Counted from the first letter of the stretch, positions 21,157 through 35,528 are shown. The stretch is DNA of 64,000 nt from Capniomyces stellatus (GCA_001661515.1 LUVW01000031.1:186001-250000), one strand, 5' to 3'. Translations and numbers: made by a program. Notes: a model not told the origin generated them from the letters alone.

Positions 21157-23690
21157 TTACTCTGCCTTTGCAAGAGTTTGGTGTTGGACTTGTGCCTGAC
21201 CTTCATAGTGATTGGAGGAGGAAAAGTCGGAGGCTAGAATAGAACTAGAAAAATCGGAGGGTTGAACAGATAGGGAAGGGACATTCGTGAAGGGAGCAGA
21301 GTGGGAGTCGAGATTGGAAGTGGGAATGGCGTTGTGAGAGAGGGACTGGATGATTTGGGGATGAGAGAAGGATTGGTTGCGGGAATGAGAATGGTTGCGG
21401 GAATGGTTGCGGGAATGTGAGACAGGGTAGTTGTTGTAGCTAGAGTAGCTGCTTTGAGCAGAGATGGGAATGTTGGAGGTAAAGTGATCGATACCGATGT
21501 GAGGAGCTAGGGAGCTTAAGGAAGAGATTGCAGGGTGGGAGGAGGTGGAGTCGAGCTTGTTGGTGGACAGCAAAATAGAGTCAACGGTTTCAACAAGTTT
21601 CTGGTAGCCCTGAACGCCCTGTCTTTGCAAGGGTTGGAGGGAGGCTTGAACGCGGACAGAGATGCGGAGTTTCTCTATTTCGTCAACAGAAGAGCTGGTG
21701 AGGACACGGTGAACAAGATTGGCACCGTGGACCTGGTCGGCAATAACGTCATCAAGAACCTGGGGTTCAGGGTTGAAGAACAGGGTGTTGAGGATGAGGT
21801 CACGGGCATCAGGCTCTTCGCGCTGGTCGATGATTTTAAGAATGGTTGCGGAGCCGAGCTTATGGGTGCACAAGTGGCGGAGATGGCCGGCAAGCTGGGG
21901 AGCAAGAACCCTGAATCTTCCGGGGAAGTTGGAGGAGTCGAGCAGCCAAGTGATGAGGATGTTTCCGTTGGCGTTAGTGGAGAGAGCGACTGCGTTGAGA
22001 ATAAGGGCAACAGCAACAAGTTTTTGCTGGGGCCTGGATGAGTTAGGGCTGTCAAGGCAGGTGCGGATAGCGCGAGCGCCAAAGCGGCCCTGAGCAATGT
22101 CCCAACTGCGGGCGTGGATGGAGTCGAAAATAAACTGGTTGCGGTCACCGGCAAATGGCAGGCAGCACTGGACAACGTAGTTACCGAGCTGGTCAAGCAG
22201 CAGCTGGGGGATGAAGGGGCGCAGAGACTCGGCAATGACGTTTTGGTGAGCAGGTTCTTCTACGCAGTCGATGATTCGCTGGATAGCCCAAGTACCGTTT
22301 TTGTGGACGCCGATAGCGGCGATGTGGGGGGCAACAGCAAGGACCATTTTCATGCGCTGATCAGGGTTACCTCGTTCAACCAACCGCTGGACCAGCATGT
22401 TGCCTACATAGTCAGTGCACAGCTCAACCAGCACAGGCAGCGTCTCGTTGAAGATAGCGTCAAACTCGGCCTGCGGGCACTGGACGTCGAGCCGTTTGCG
22501 CATTTCACGCAGCTTTGCCTGGTCCATGGACAGCTCCTGGGACTCGGACAATTGCGGCAGCGCTGTGGCAAACGGGAAGGCCACCAAGGACTCGTCCATG
22601 GCCGGAACTCCGGGTTCAAGCACGCTTTCGCTGCCCAGTCCTACCGTAGACGTCCCCACAATTGCGTTGGCCTCGGCAATTCGCCCGCTGACGGTGAGCG
22701 GAGGCGCGCTGGGCACCTGATTGCGCAGCCGCGTGTGGCCCTCAGCGCCCTTGACCGGAACTTTGGCATACCCAATACGCAGCACCATTCCGTCCAGTTC
22801 TCGTCCGTTGGTTGCCTGTTTTGCCCGAACAGAGTCCTCAAGCCGCTCAAAGTTGACAAACCCGCAGCTCTTCTGCGTCAGAATCCTTGCGCTTTCAACA
22901 ACCCCAAACTGCTCAAACAGCTGCCGCAGCGAAACTGGTGTTGTGTTTGCTGAAATGTTTCCCACCCACAGCGCTCGTGTTGGCTGCATTGCCTGTGCAT
23001 CGCTGCTGGCGTACCCTTCGCCCTTACCAAACCCAACCCTGATTGCACAGTTGCCAATTGTCCCACCCTGCATCTCGTCGTGCGCCCTCATTGCGTCCTC
23101 AAGCCTCATAAAGTTGACAAATGCACACTCCTTGTCAGGAAGCGTCCGCAAACTCTCAATTCTCCCAAACTTTCCAAATATCGAAATCAGCTCTCGCGGC
23201 GTGATTGTCAGGTCCAGATTCCCTACCCACAATGACCTTGTAGGCGCCAAGTCCCCACTTGACCCTATACTTCCCCCATACGACAACGAACCCCCATGTC
23301 TCGAGTTTGTCTGCCCAATCCCATGCAGTAATCCGCTTGTCCCTGCTCTCCCCACCGTCGAGAAGTTTGCCGCCCCCATCCCCATATTCATCCCCATATT
23401 CATCCCCATATTCATCCCTAGTGATGGCGATACATTTTCTGATCTTGCCAGTCCCACCAGGTTTGAAAAGCTGTTTGACGCCCCTCCTCCTCCCTTGCTC
23501 ATATCTCTGTTTCTCCCTGCTCCTAAATACCCCATCGATGCTTGTCGTAGATGTCTATTACGTGCAAACTGTGTCTGTGCGTTTATACGTGCCGAATCTT
23601 GCTCATTAGTCATCCCAAACTCCTCAATTCCTACCTCCTCTCCATAGTACCCATGCCCGTACCCCCCTACTTCTGAATTACTGTTATTAC

Positions 23691-23746
<56 letters not shown>

Positions 23747-24422
23747 GACCTTGACCCTCTGCTGTCCATTCGGCCCAAATATCCTCCCCTCATTCCACTT
23801 CCACTTCCATTTCCACTACTTCCTCCTCCATACATTCCTACTGTCCCCACATCCAACATGTTCCCCAGAGTTCTTGATCTCATATGTGTTCTAACCTCTA
23901 TTTCATCTCCTGTTCTTTGTCCATGTTCATTCAAAATCTTTTTCCCTTCTCCTGCCCGCCTTGCCTCGTACCCCATTCCATTACCACTTTTATTGTTGTA
24001 ATTTCCTCCATCATCATTACTCTTACCATTACCATTACCATTACTATTACTATTACTATTACTATTACTATTACTATTACTATTGTTACTGTTATTACCT
24101 CCCATCCCTCCTCCAAACGTATACCCTTGAAGTTGTACTTTGCCCGTCTTTCTGCTGTCCCAACAATCTGGAACCGACACTCCCCTGCTAAGCAAGTTAC
24201 CCGTTCTCTTATTGTCATGAAGCGAGTTGCTCAGCTCAAGCAACGCCATATCTGGCAATGGTGGCACTGGTGGAATCCCTCCGCTTCCTTCTCTTCCCTG
24301 ATGCATATAATGCCAATCCCCTCTTTCTTTACTCTGATTCTGATTCTGATTCTGATTCTGATTCTGATTCTGGCCTTGTCCTTCATTCAAGCCTTGTTCA
24401 GTTCCCCACCCATCATTGTTGC

Positions 24423-24453
<31 letters not shown>

Positions 24454-25452
24454 TCCACTTCTCCACATACTTTCTTCACCATACCCTTTCATTCTCCCAT
24501 ACGACAAACTCGAACTCCCCCCTCTATGTCTCATAAACGCTGATCTTATTCCATTCCCCCCCAATGTCCCTCTAAGCAGACTTGATGTTCCCCCTCCTAA
24601 CCCTTCCCTTCTCATCTCCCCTTCCTTCCCTTCTGTCATCCCCATCCCCATTCCCATTCCCATCCCCATCCCCATCCCCATACTCGCCCCCGTTCCCACC
24701 TCTTCTAGCCCTGGTGGTGGTGGCTGTAGTCCTGGCGGGAACCCAAAAATACTTTCATTTGATATCTCTGTTGTTGGCCCTACAAAGACTTCTCCCTTCC
24801 TACCTTTATTCTCTCCACCACTCCCAGTTCTACCTCTACCTAAACCTCCACCTCCTCCTAAACCTCCACCTCCTCCTAAACCTCCACCTCCTCCTAAACC
24901 TCCACCTCCTCCTAAACCTCCACCTCCTCCTAAACCTCCACCTCCACCTCCACCTCCACTTACTCTGCCTACTTCCTCACTGTTTGATGTTGACAACGAT
25001 GGAAGTGTTTCTGACCTGAGCCCATTAAGCTGCTTAAATGAAAGCTGCTCCATCTGCCCCTGCATGTTCTCATTCCCCACAAAGTTCCAAGTACGTCTCC
25101 CCCCATCATACGACTTTTCATTCAACATGTCCAGCAACGACGTTCCATACGACTTTGTTCTCAAGTGCTTGATTCCTGCTTTGTCCTGGTCTGTCTTTAC
25201 TGTCCTAATTGCCCCAAACTTTAGCTTCTCCCCCTCTTTGCTTGTTGTCTCCATATATTTATCTCCCTCTCCCTCTACCCCCTGCGTTGTCTCCCTACTG
25301 TTACCGCTGTTCTCCTCAATCATAAGCCCTTTGCTAATTGCGTCCAAATTATTGCTATCTCCACTGTTTTTTTCAAAGTTCGTTTCAATTGTGTTGTCCG
25401 AGTTTGTGTATTCTATCTTTAGTTCTTTCAGTCCTGACTCTATGTTTTCCAT
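21157..25452 (-). CDS. Puf1/Puf2-class RNA-binding protein: two RRMs plus Pumilio repeats, 1431 aa
   Basis: The order is: disordered N-terminus (~1-730), RRM1 (~735-810, TRSLWVGNLD with RNP1 CAFVNF), RRM2 (~820-895, TRALWVGNIS with CGFVNF), Pumilio-type helical repeats (~970-1290, e.g. YVGNMLVQRLVERG, NGTWAIQRIID, LGNYVVQCCL), and a Ser/His-rich tail. RRM(s) before a Puf domain is the arrangement of yeast Jsn1/Puf2 and a fission-yeast relative, which bind mRNAs, often for membrane or mitochondrial proteins. The N-terminus holds GGGGLGG repeats, a (Met-Gly) run and long Asn runs encoded by nearly pure codon repeats at 23691-23750 and 24420-24455. The ATG at 25450-25452 follows a purine-rich leader. 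No intron is evident. It converges on NAA30 with a 227-base gap. Confidence 0.93.
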
Positions 25453-28400
25453 CTTTCTCTCCCTTTTGTACTTTTTTCTTTTTCTTTACTTTCTTTTCTT
25501 CTCTTTTTTTTTTCCTTGAAAATAATATCTTGTCTGTTAATACCTAAATTTACAAAAATAAAACTGTTTACTATCAAACTGCCCTATATTCTACTAAACC
25601 CCTCTTGTTCCCTCTCTCTTTTGCTTTCAATGTCCTTTATTACCGTCTGTTTCTATTGTCCTGATATCTGACCTTTGCTTCTTTTTGCTAGCTTGCTTGT
25701 ATATTTTATCTTGGTTTCTTTTCTCTCTCTCTCCTTGTTTTTATTTTATAAATCCCTCTTTTCTCTCAGTCTGCTTTTTATTTGCTTTATTAGATTAGTG
25801 GTATCTATTTTTTCTCTCTCTTTGTATTGTAGTGCAAGTATTTGGTATTATTGATATCTATATTGCCATTGGTTTATCTTTATATTGTATGCTCGTTTAA
25901 TCGCCTGCTTGTTTCCTTATTTCTTCTCTCTACCAATCTATAAATAGTACAATTATAAGCTTGTTAGTACTTTGCTTTTATTCCTTTTCCGGCTTTCTAT
26001 CGCTCATACTATATCTCTCTCTGTTAGCTCCCGTTCTCTTTTGGTTCTCCAAGCTTTAGGGTTTGCGTTACTGAAAGCAAAAGATGAGATGTTTGGCTAT
26101 TATAATATACAAGCGTACGTTGTCTATACTAGTTGTGCTGTAAAGTGTTTACCTTTTTTGGTTTGATTAAAGTTGAAATTGGTTTTGAGATGTTCCCGTT
26201 CAGGAAACAGGTGTGTATCAAATATATTATATATTAGAACTTAAAGTATGCTATTAGTTGGTCAAATGGATAGTTACTATTTATAATGTGTATATTCATA
26301 CAAATCACTAAATGTATGTATGGATATATACTATAAAAAGTAGCTTTGAGAATTAAGATTATATTAGGTTGTTATGTTTAATAATAATGGTTAATTAGTT
26401 TTAGCATAAAGCAGTCTCCATTTATTGAATATTTATTTAGTTCTCATTTCTAATTTATACTATTGATTTTTTGAACAAAATAATCACTTTAAAAAAAATA
26501 AAAGGTATCATGCTAATCGATAAACTGTAAAAAAAATACTCGCCTTATAAAGCTGATTGAAGGCAGAAACAATCCAAGTGTTGTCAAAAATATAATTTTT
26601 AAACTTAAATTTCTTGGTATTTGATAATCTCACACTTGCAAGTACTTTTTCCCTACTTTTTTTTTTTTTTTTTTTCTTGTTTTTGCTTCCGTTTTTGTTT
26701 CTATTTTTATTGTTTTTATTATTAGAATCGATTTAATCCTATTTTTATTTTCCACACCTCAACTTATTTCCCTTTTATTTCCTTCTACTTTTGTGGTTTA
26801 TTGGCAACAGAATCAACATAACAACCTCGCCTTATTCGGTCCATTATTCACTGGCAGAGTTTTACTTTCTTCTTTTTACTTTCTTCCATTCACTTTCTTC
26901 CATTTACTTTCTTCCTTTTTTTTTCTTTTTTTTTACTATTCTTTTTATTCTCTTTAAATTATCAAATATTATTTTTCCCTCGCTTGATTATGTAAATTGG
27001 TAATTGGTATAATCAAACCCTCCCCTCTCCTCCCCCATTCAACAACTTAACCCACCAAACGTACTCCTAGTTTTTTTTTCTTTATTCCAATCTTGGCTCA
27101 AGGCGGTTTTACATTATGTATTCTTTTTTCGCTCTTTGTTGATTTCTCTTTATTCTTGACCAAAATTAATCTATTTCGAGCATGCTTCTCTATTAGGTAA
27201 ATTAAGCTAATCAATTAAGTGTTTATTAGTTTAATATCTTTTTAATACTCTAGTCAACACAATGAATATTATTCTCAGTATCTACCCTCCGTTTTCCATT
27301 ATCGCCCGTACGTTTTTTAATTTACTTTTTAATTAAATAGCCTATTTGATTTCATTATCTACGTTTCAATACAAACCCTCGCCCATTTAAGCTGTGCTGC
27401 TTTTTTTGGACACTAGTAATTGCAATTGTATAGGACAATAGCTTTATTATTAATAAAACATTTTTGCGGATTGCATTCAGGCTCCTAAATAAGCCAATCA
27501 TCTTACCCACCGCTATTTGCCAGCTTTATTGCTTCTTCATGTTTCTCCCTCTGCATTTTATTATTTGACTCTGTCTTTCAAACCAGCCTTTTTTTGCTTT
27601 TGAATTAAAACTATTAAAAAATTATAATTAAAAAGCTTGACGGTTTATCTTGACTGCTCCATCTTTTAAGCCATCAGATAGCTTAAATCAACCGACAATC
27701 AAACTTATTTTCTCATGCCAAAGTCTACGTTGATTTATCAAACAACCGTTTCCTACCCAAACTATTTTACATTCAAAGTATAGGCTGAACTAGCCAAACT
27801 CTCATTAGCTTTGCCAGTTGTACTTGCTATGCAAAATTTCAGTTACTCTCATTTGTACGCTGAAAATACCTGCACATATCTACTTTGGACTAAAATCCAT
27901 ACACTTAATACAGCACACACATAACACACCTAAGTATTCTCACTGACGCCTCAATTGATCACTGTTAGATTTTGTCTTACTCCGCTAACAACTGTCTCAA
28001 ATTATGCTTTTCTGTTGATTGCGGCGATTTCCACCACTATTTTAGACTTCTAAACCGCTTTTTTTCTCTTTTTCACTTTTTCTCACCTTCTACTTTTAAT
28101 ATTGTTGATCCAGGAGTCATGATCAATACACTCTACTTAGCTTCGTTATGGCAAATCTAGAACTTTTTCTTCTTTTTTTTATTTTTTTGGGTAATATTTA
28201 TATTTAATAATCTCGACTCTTAGCAGGGACACTTATTTTGCTTGATTCGCTTGGCAATGTTATGTACTCCGCAATTAAAGTTCGCAGTTTTGGTTATTAC
28301 AAATGATGCACCAATCACTTTTTAAAAATTAAACTTTTCTCCAATAGGTTTACGATACGATGAATCCAAACTGGCCAAGGCCTCAAGGTATTTGCACTGT

Positions 28401-30599
28401 GTTTCAATTTCTCCACTGCCCAACAGATTACCACCTTCATAATTGAACTTAATCCCTTCGCTATTGCACCTTCCGTTTCCAACAACAAACTTTAACTCAG
28501 CCAAGGTTTGGTGCATGGATAGATACATCTTTTAAATGTATCTTTTAATAAAAGTCAAGGCCCATTTACATAAATGGCTCGCCTAAGTGCCCACCAAACT
28601 CTTCTCGTTATGAATCACAGATTATGTCAAACCAGCTTGTCCCTATTTACGCTACTTGAATTTATATACTTCTCAACAAGCCATGTGATACTACACAACG
28701 GCAAAGCCTAACCACACATGTACACATCTCCTTACTTTCTTCCTCTCCCATTGTTCTACACCAGTTTTGACTTTAGCTTTGTTTAACTCGAGGCTTTGTA
28801 TTGAGTTGACGACAAATTTTGTCAAATTTGAATCATCATTTGTAAATACTCTGTCCCGAGTCTTAGATAATGGGTTGAAATCAACGAAACGCCATTTTGA
28901 AAACAAACAATGGCTAATTTTTTATTTATGTAACCCGAAAATGGACATATTTTTTTAACTATTTTCAAGTTGAATATTCCAAAAGCAGATTAATTCGGAA
29001 ATATATTTATTGCAAAGGTTAGGTTTAAAACCACAAAATGTCATTGATTTATATCCAGTATTAGTAATAACATTTCATCAGTAGCCTAAATGGGTGCCGC
29101 CAACAAAAACTTCACACGTTCAACTCAAACAAACCAACTTGGTAAAAACTCGTATAATCATAGACACAAGTCCAGCTACTTTTCCCCTAGAGTCCAACGA
29201 TTACTCCTATTGGCGACTTATTTGGAAAGCCAAGAGGCACATGTGCTACAAACTTTTTTAAGCAAATTGGCTTACAGTCTTGCCTCTTTGAACTGAAAGA
29301 GTAGGCAGCACAAGTTTAAAGTTCAAGTTTAACTGGATTATTGTTGACCTAATTCGCAGCTAATACAGAGTCTTGTCAAGTAATAACACCAAACCAGCGT
29401 ATTGATCAGCAAGTCATTTTATATTGCAGTTATTGTAAAGATAGCACTTTGAAACTTCAACGCCCCAACACTATAAAAACCAATCCAGATATCATTACAA
29501 ATATTGTTTTTTTTTGAAGAGAACTTCAAGCTTGAAGGCACCTAGTTTGTGATTTGAATCATCAAATAACACAAAATGTTCTTATACACATTTTTACATT
29601 GACCCAAAGTCTTGCGCTCTCAAGACAAGTTGGGGGTTTGAGCTAAGGGATATTGCTTCAAAGACTGATCGTGGCTAATGACTTGCATTTAAATAGAGAA
29701 AAATAGATATCACGTTGTTGTTAAAATAACAAAAATATAGCCGTTTTAAAGTTGTAAATGCCTTTATAAAAACAAAAAAAAACCATTATAAATATAGAAA
29801 CTATTGGATTTCAGGATTTAATTAAGCTAAAGGATAAAACACCAACAATAAATGTTAATTTTCAAATTGATAAAAATGAACATACCAGCTAGCCTTTTAG
29901 TTTCAAATAGAGTAAATAAACAAACAAGCAGACAACAAAGTGGCACTATTTAACCGAATAACACAAACAATAGAACGATACCAGGAAAAACGAATTAGAA
30001 ACAAACAGAATAACAGGAGCAGGAGCAAAGAGAGAAAAAACAGGAACAAGAACAGGAACAGGAACAAGAACAGGAACAGGAACAAGAACGTAAAAAGCAA
30101 GGCTTTACGAGGCAACATTGCAATTATTGCGGCGTTGGATAGCATTTCTTGTTTGCTGAATGAAATTCCTTGAAAATTAAAGAGAGAGAGACCGAAAATC
30201 CGATAAAAGCAGCAAGGTAAAACATAATTCGCAAATCCATGAATTCGCAGAGTAGAAAGCATCGGAATTCTTTAGCTAAAAACTCGTTGGATCCAATGCC
30301 AACCAAGGTTGAGAAGCAAAACGTTTTATAACAGAAAACAATTTTAATGTCTTCAATTTCCAACCATAGGGTGTAGAGAGCGTCTAATGAACAGCTCGTC
30401 GAAAGCAAAAGAAAATGAGATGGAAAATACAATTCTTAACGAGTCCAAGTAAGCGTTTAAATGATACGGGATACAGTGCAAGAATACTAGGCTTTGCCAT
30501 TGCTACTATATTTACCATTGCTACTATAGTTACCAATATTCTCATTCAATTCAACACAGACAGACGGAGCATGTATAAAAAAAAGTGGAATCTGATTTG
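25453..30599. other. Long AT-rich spacer upstream of the Puf and FPL genes
   Basis: The first ~600 bases are pyrimidine-rich on the plus strand, i.e. purine-rich leader/promoter for the Puf gene. A T20 run is near 26660. A hexanucleotide A/G/C repeat (AACAGG/AACAAG units) lies at about 30030-30095. Minus-strand frames at 28322-28528 and 28691-28906 lack recognisable domains. No tRNA or snRNA was recognised. A first exon of the FPL gene may hide near 30200-30455 but could not be joined in frame. Confidence 0.5.
30026..30096. repeat. A/G/C hexanucleotide microsatellite
   Basis: Alternating AACAGG and AACAAG units run through this stretch and would encode Asn/Arg/Lys in one plus-strand frame. 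It lies upstream of the FPL gene and is not part of a gene I can support. Confidence 0.75.
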
Positions 30600-33500
30600 A
30601 TGCAAAATAGAAAGTTGGCATCGGAGCTGAATTTGTCCAAAAAAAGCACAAAGAACCCAAAGGCACTGATTGAGGCAATTAGAAAGGTGTCAGAGCTTGT
30701 AATACTATGTGATAGGCGGTATCCGGACTCGATAAAGTAAGTTTATAACTACTGGTAGATAGAGTGAATTTACCACAAAATAATATAATGTACATTATAC
30801 CAAGGGAACCAAAAGCCGAGATATAACTATAGTTGACGCTTTTTTTTTATTGTTTTCGTAATGCTTGATATGCTAGTTATATAATGGAGACGGATATATT
30901 CACAACAATGTTTGAGATTATGAACAACAAAAAGTATCCGAACGAGGTTAATGTGCAGATATTGCAGACTTTCAGTATTATAATGGATGGAGTTCACAGC
31001 GAACACTTTATGCGTAGGTCACTGGAATATTTAAGACTTGGTATTTTTTTTTATTGGTTTTTATTATTAAATAGTATTGATTAGGCAAAGTTTTGGCGGG
31101 GTATTAAATGAAGTTGCGACTGTACGGAATAAATTGGGCTTAGATTATCTGCTGTCAGAGAACTTCATAAACTCGATCATAACAACGTACCTGGATCTGG
31201 ATGACGAGGAGATCATAGCGTACTACATCACATTTCTGAAATCATTGTCGTTTAGGCTAAACGAGTCGACAGTTGATTTGTTTTTTGAAAAGGTAAGGAT
31301 AACGTGCACAGCTGGGCTTGCTGAAAAAAGTGTATACCCGTGTATCGGAATTATCTAAATTAACAATACAATACAATACAATACAAATGAATAAATATTT
31401 TTTTCAACTATAGGAGTCAGGCGAGTTTCCATTGTAAGTTGTAAAATTGAGAGTAAATTCCAAAGCAAAGTAATTCATTATAGTAGTCTTTAAAGGTTGA
31501 ACAAGTTGAACTATTTCTGAAATCAAAAGGTACACAGCAGCTACAAAGTTGTTTGACAGTGACGACTCGATGGTGCAGATAGCAGTCAAGACGATTACTT
31601 TAAACATTCTACGAGGTATTTGCCAGCTACACACTAATGATTATAGCCACATTGTATTGCATAGTTAATTTTGATACGACCAAAACAGCGTTGCGTAACC
31701 ATTATGCTGGAATAAACAATAGTTGACAATGATAAGGTGCGAGGTTTTGTTCTGAATAAAAACCAAGGAGGGTCGTTTTTTTTGTGGGTAATGAGAAGTA
31801 TCAGAGAAAAGCTTGAAGATGCAGTGCGGATAATAGTTGATACAGAGAGGTTAGACCGATTTACCAAAACAATAAGCTCATATTTGTACTTGTATTTGGA
31901 TTTGTACTTGTAAATATACTCATACTTGTATTCATTCAAAATTGCAAAATTAGAGATATGGACTATGCAGCAATAGATTATGTGTTGGAGGATCATTTGG
32001 AGTTGCTGTCCTATGTTAACGATTTACTGGGACTTGGAATTGATCGAGTAAACAAACAGATTATTTCAGAATTCCATGAGCGGTTAACATGGTTCACATA
32101 TAGCCACTACATTCAGCTTGGGAGCAACGAGTTTGCATCTTTGGTACTTGAAGAATAATAACAGTTACATAGCATTGATATTTGGCAGCACATATGATTG
32201 ATTTGGTTCAGTACGCATTGCCTAAAAAGTAACTGAAATGTTTTGGTTAAATAAAATAGCCAGAAATAGCATCCATGCAAGTGTCAACCATGTTCTTGGC
32301 ACAGACGTTCTCGGTGATTAAGCATGGAAAGCTACTAGACGACCTAGTTTTGTATTTTTTTGGAAAAGCGGACTCAGGCGAAATAAGCGAGAATGTCGAC
32401 ACTGGCAGGATAAAGGGCGGTAAGGAAGTTGAGGCAGATGACGTTGATTCAAGCGACATTGGCTCAAGCGAATACGAAGGCGAATCTGATCCAAATCGCT
32501 CGCACCAGGCCAAGCCCAATTACGACAATCATAACGATGAAATAGAGTAATTATAGTATAATTAATAGTTAAAAGTATAAAATATATCGACTAACTGATG
32601 TCTGGAATTTCCAAATTAGCCTAATAATCAGACGGAAAAAAAAACATAGAAACTGTGATGTAATGTATTGTAGTTTTACTGTACATATTTTTAACAGAGA
32701 TGAAAAGAAGTATTTCGAGATATCCAAGATGAGAAAAAGCAACAATTTTACGCCCTGGCTTTGTCTGTGTCTAGAAATACTCAGAAACAAGCGTAAGTGT
32801 CGGTTTATACTTGCAATTGGACCGAAAAGCAGAGTAGTCAGCATTTTGCTTTTATTCCAAGTAAACGCTTTGATACCGTACGAGTAATATTTTGATGCCA
32901 TATGAATAAATTTTTTGATGCCATATGAATAATACATGGAATAGTGATAAGCCCTCGAATTTTAAGTGGCACTTATTTGGCGCCATTGAGCAGGGGTAAA
33001 AAGTCAGGAAGCGAAGTATTGTTGACAGATTATATCACCGAGATGTTTGCAGATTTAACCTCGCTTTGCCACTGGAAGGTGTTTTCGGTAATAAAATCGA
33101 TAGTCTACATGAAAATATATTGCCAGAAATGCACGTAGATACCTTTGTTGCATAAAGATTTAACTTTCACACCACAACGCAAAAGAGGGAAAAGGAGGCG
33201 GATTTTTTGGTGGGTTGTATTCGAAAAAAAAAACCCCGCAATTTACGATGGTGTTTTCGCATATTGACTTTGTCTAGTTTAATTCTATAATTTATTTCAT
33301 ACACACGACTTGTGTATAGGTTGCAGCAAGGATATTTGAGCGTATCAATACAGGCGAAGATGGTAGCTTGGAAATACCAACAGAGTTTGGAAACGTGCTT
33401 GAAGAGCATTTGAGCAATGTTAAAGCACAAATCAAAAACCGTATTTTAAATGATTTTACTCGGGTTGGATCAGCAATCCAGGCTATAGTGGATGTTGAAG

Positions 33501-35528
33501 GTAAGGCCGATACGCTTTGGTTCTTATGGATGTCCTCGGATGTCTGCAGTAGTGTATGTGTTGTTTTGGCCAATTGGAATCCATTCTTGGTTGTACACTT
33601 CTGATCCGTGTATTTAGCTATTAGTATATGCATAGATCTAAACAAAAGAGTGAGTATAGTGATCAAATGTGTTTGTAAATGTGTTTGCGTGATTAGAATG
33701 TACCGAGGATATTATTCTGCAAAGTTTAGAGTCTGAAAGCAAGTACTCTTTTGTGTTTGTAAAGCCAAACGAAGGCGAAATTTCATCCAAGATAGTCAAT
33801 CTGTTGACCAATCTGGCAGTTGACGACAAATTGGTGCAAGCTTTGGAGCAAAACTCCAGTGAGCTGAGCTCATTAGTCTTCTATGAATACTACTTTGACA
33901 AGTGGCTAAACGAAGCGAGGGCCAACAGGAATAATCAAGATAGTTTAGTCGAGGGATTCAAAGATAAATTGCATTTATCAAAAATGGTGCCTGAAGAGGG
34001 CGATCTAGACTGCCAGAACTTAGGCACTAGACCTAGCGATGTGGCTGGTGTGGCCCACGAATTCAGCAACATCAGCCACGGCTGCTTGGATAAAAACAAT
34101 AGTAAAACAGGCGACAAGGTTTTATTAGACAAACAGCCACCACTCCAGTTTTCGACAATCTCCGTAGACTGCGAAAGGCTGATTCCTGTGTTCTTGAGGA
34201 CAGAATCTATCAACCAAAACAGCCCAAACTCGTTCAAGCCGCAAAGCTCACACTACAAAACCACCGAGTTCAACACGAAGATGTTTCTCAGCAACCGCTT
34301 GAACAACAACCTGGCCTCCAGCAGCTATAAAAAACAAACAGACAGCAGCGTATCCAACAAATCTACCAAATCAGCAAAATCCAACAGCTCGGAAAAAAGC
34401 ACAAAGTCTAGTCACACAATGCTTGCACTTATTTCTGGGCACAGGAATGGTAAATCTATTGGACCAAATACCTCTAGATCTGGACTTGGTCTTGGTCTTG
34501 GTCTTGGGCTTGGACTAGGACTTGGAACGAACGAGTCTTCACTCCCACCGTTTTCAACCTTTTTCTACAATCCATTCGCTCTACAAAAACCCTCCAACTA
34601 TGGACCCACCAAGCCAACAAATCTCAACAACCAAACACCCGATCTCTCTTTAAACCAGCCTCCAGTGCACAAAAACAGGCCAAACAACACCAGTTCTTCA
34701 AGAACAAACATCGCTCCCTTCTCAGAAAACCACTGTGGCCTAAACACCAATAATGTTGTCAGCACAAACACCAGTGCCAATCTGTGTATAAACGAGAGTC
34801 TCAATTTGATCCATGCATTCCTGTGCGTTTACTCGGATCAGTATTTGTTGCTGCTTCTGAAAGTTCCCCTGCAGCCCGGCCAGCCAGATCCAGCCCATGT
34901 TTCCGATACTTGTGAATCCTGTTTAGTTGTCAGAGTATTTAATCTAGCAGACCTGTTTATTTTTCCCAATAGGGATATTTCCAGTCCAGCTATTGATCGC
35001 AATGCCCTGTCACCCTGTTCCTCCAGCCAATGTTTGTCTACTGGAAATGCTTGTCCAAAAAGTAGCGGTAACATTGCAAGTAACAGCGTTCTGCTCTCTT
35101 TGGTCTCGTTTCCACAGTCACCAAAGCTCTCCAGCCTCTACTTGTCTAACCAGCAAAACCAAATCTATAATTCAAATCAAAGTACAAATCAAAGTACAGA
35201 TCATAATGCAAATCATAATGCAAACCCAAATGCAAACCCGAGTGCAAACCCAAGTCACTCTAGGCATCATTCAAAGTTTCTGGACATGTACAGCCAAATA
35301 AAACACACTATTAACCGCCCTGATAAAAACAATTCTTCAAATAACGCTTCAAATGGCATCTCGAATCCCATTCCCAACATCAATCCCACCTTCAGTTCAA
35401 ACCTTATGGTTCTGCAGTCTGCGACTTTATGGTTCGGCGATTTTTTGCATGCCAACACTATCAGAGAAAAACTCATTTCTTTCAAACTCAATGCTAGGAG
35501 ATCTCACAAAGTATTGAATCAACTGTAA
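30600..35528 (+). CDS. CLEC16A: FPL-domain protein, CLEC16A/Ema-like endosome and autophagy factor (12 exons, ~1150 aa)
   Basis: CLEC16A/Ema family proteins act in endosomal maturation and autophagy. Exons 30600-30736, 30877-31013, 31075-31292, 31414-31433, 31530-31615, 31723-31849, 31954-32143, 32260-32546, 32698-32792, 32945-33087, 33320-33500 and 33697-35528 are bounded by GT-AG and stay in phase (total 3453 nt). The spliced product follows the FPL domain: LDYLLSENFINSII, LDDEEIIAYYITFLKSLSFRLN, FPLYTAATKLF, MVQIAVKTITLNILR, FFLWVMRSI, HLELLSYVNDLL and the MFLAQTF segment. The last ~600 residues are Ser/Asn-rich with a (Leu-Gly) run near 34480-34530 and Asn-Ala-Asn-Pro-like repeats near 35200-35255. 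The start is the first in-frame ATG after an in-frame TAA at 30576. The ~40 residues that usually precede this point are not found, so an upstream exon may be missing. Confidence 0.85.

Noticed and set aside
29940..30455. Upstream exons of the FPL gene (frames starting at 29940, 30238 and 30387)
   Set aside because: No GT-AG combination joined them in frame to the exon at 30600, and none encodes the expected N-terminal FPL segment.
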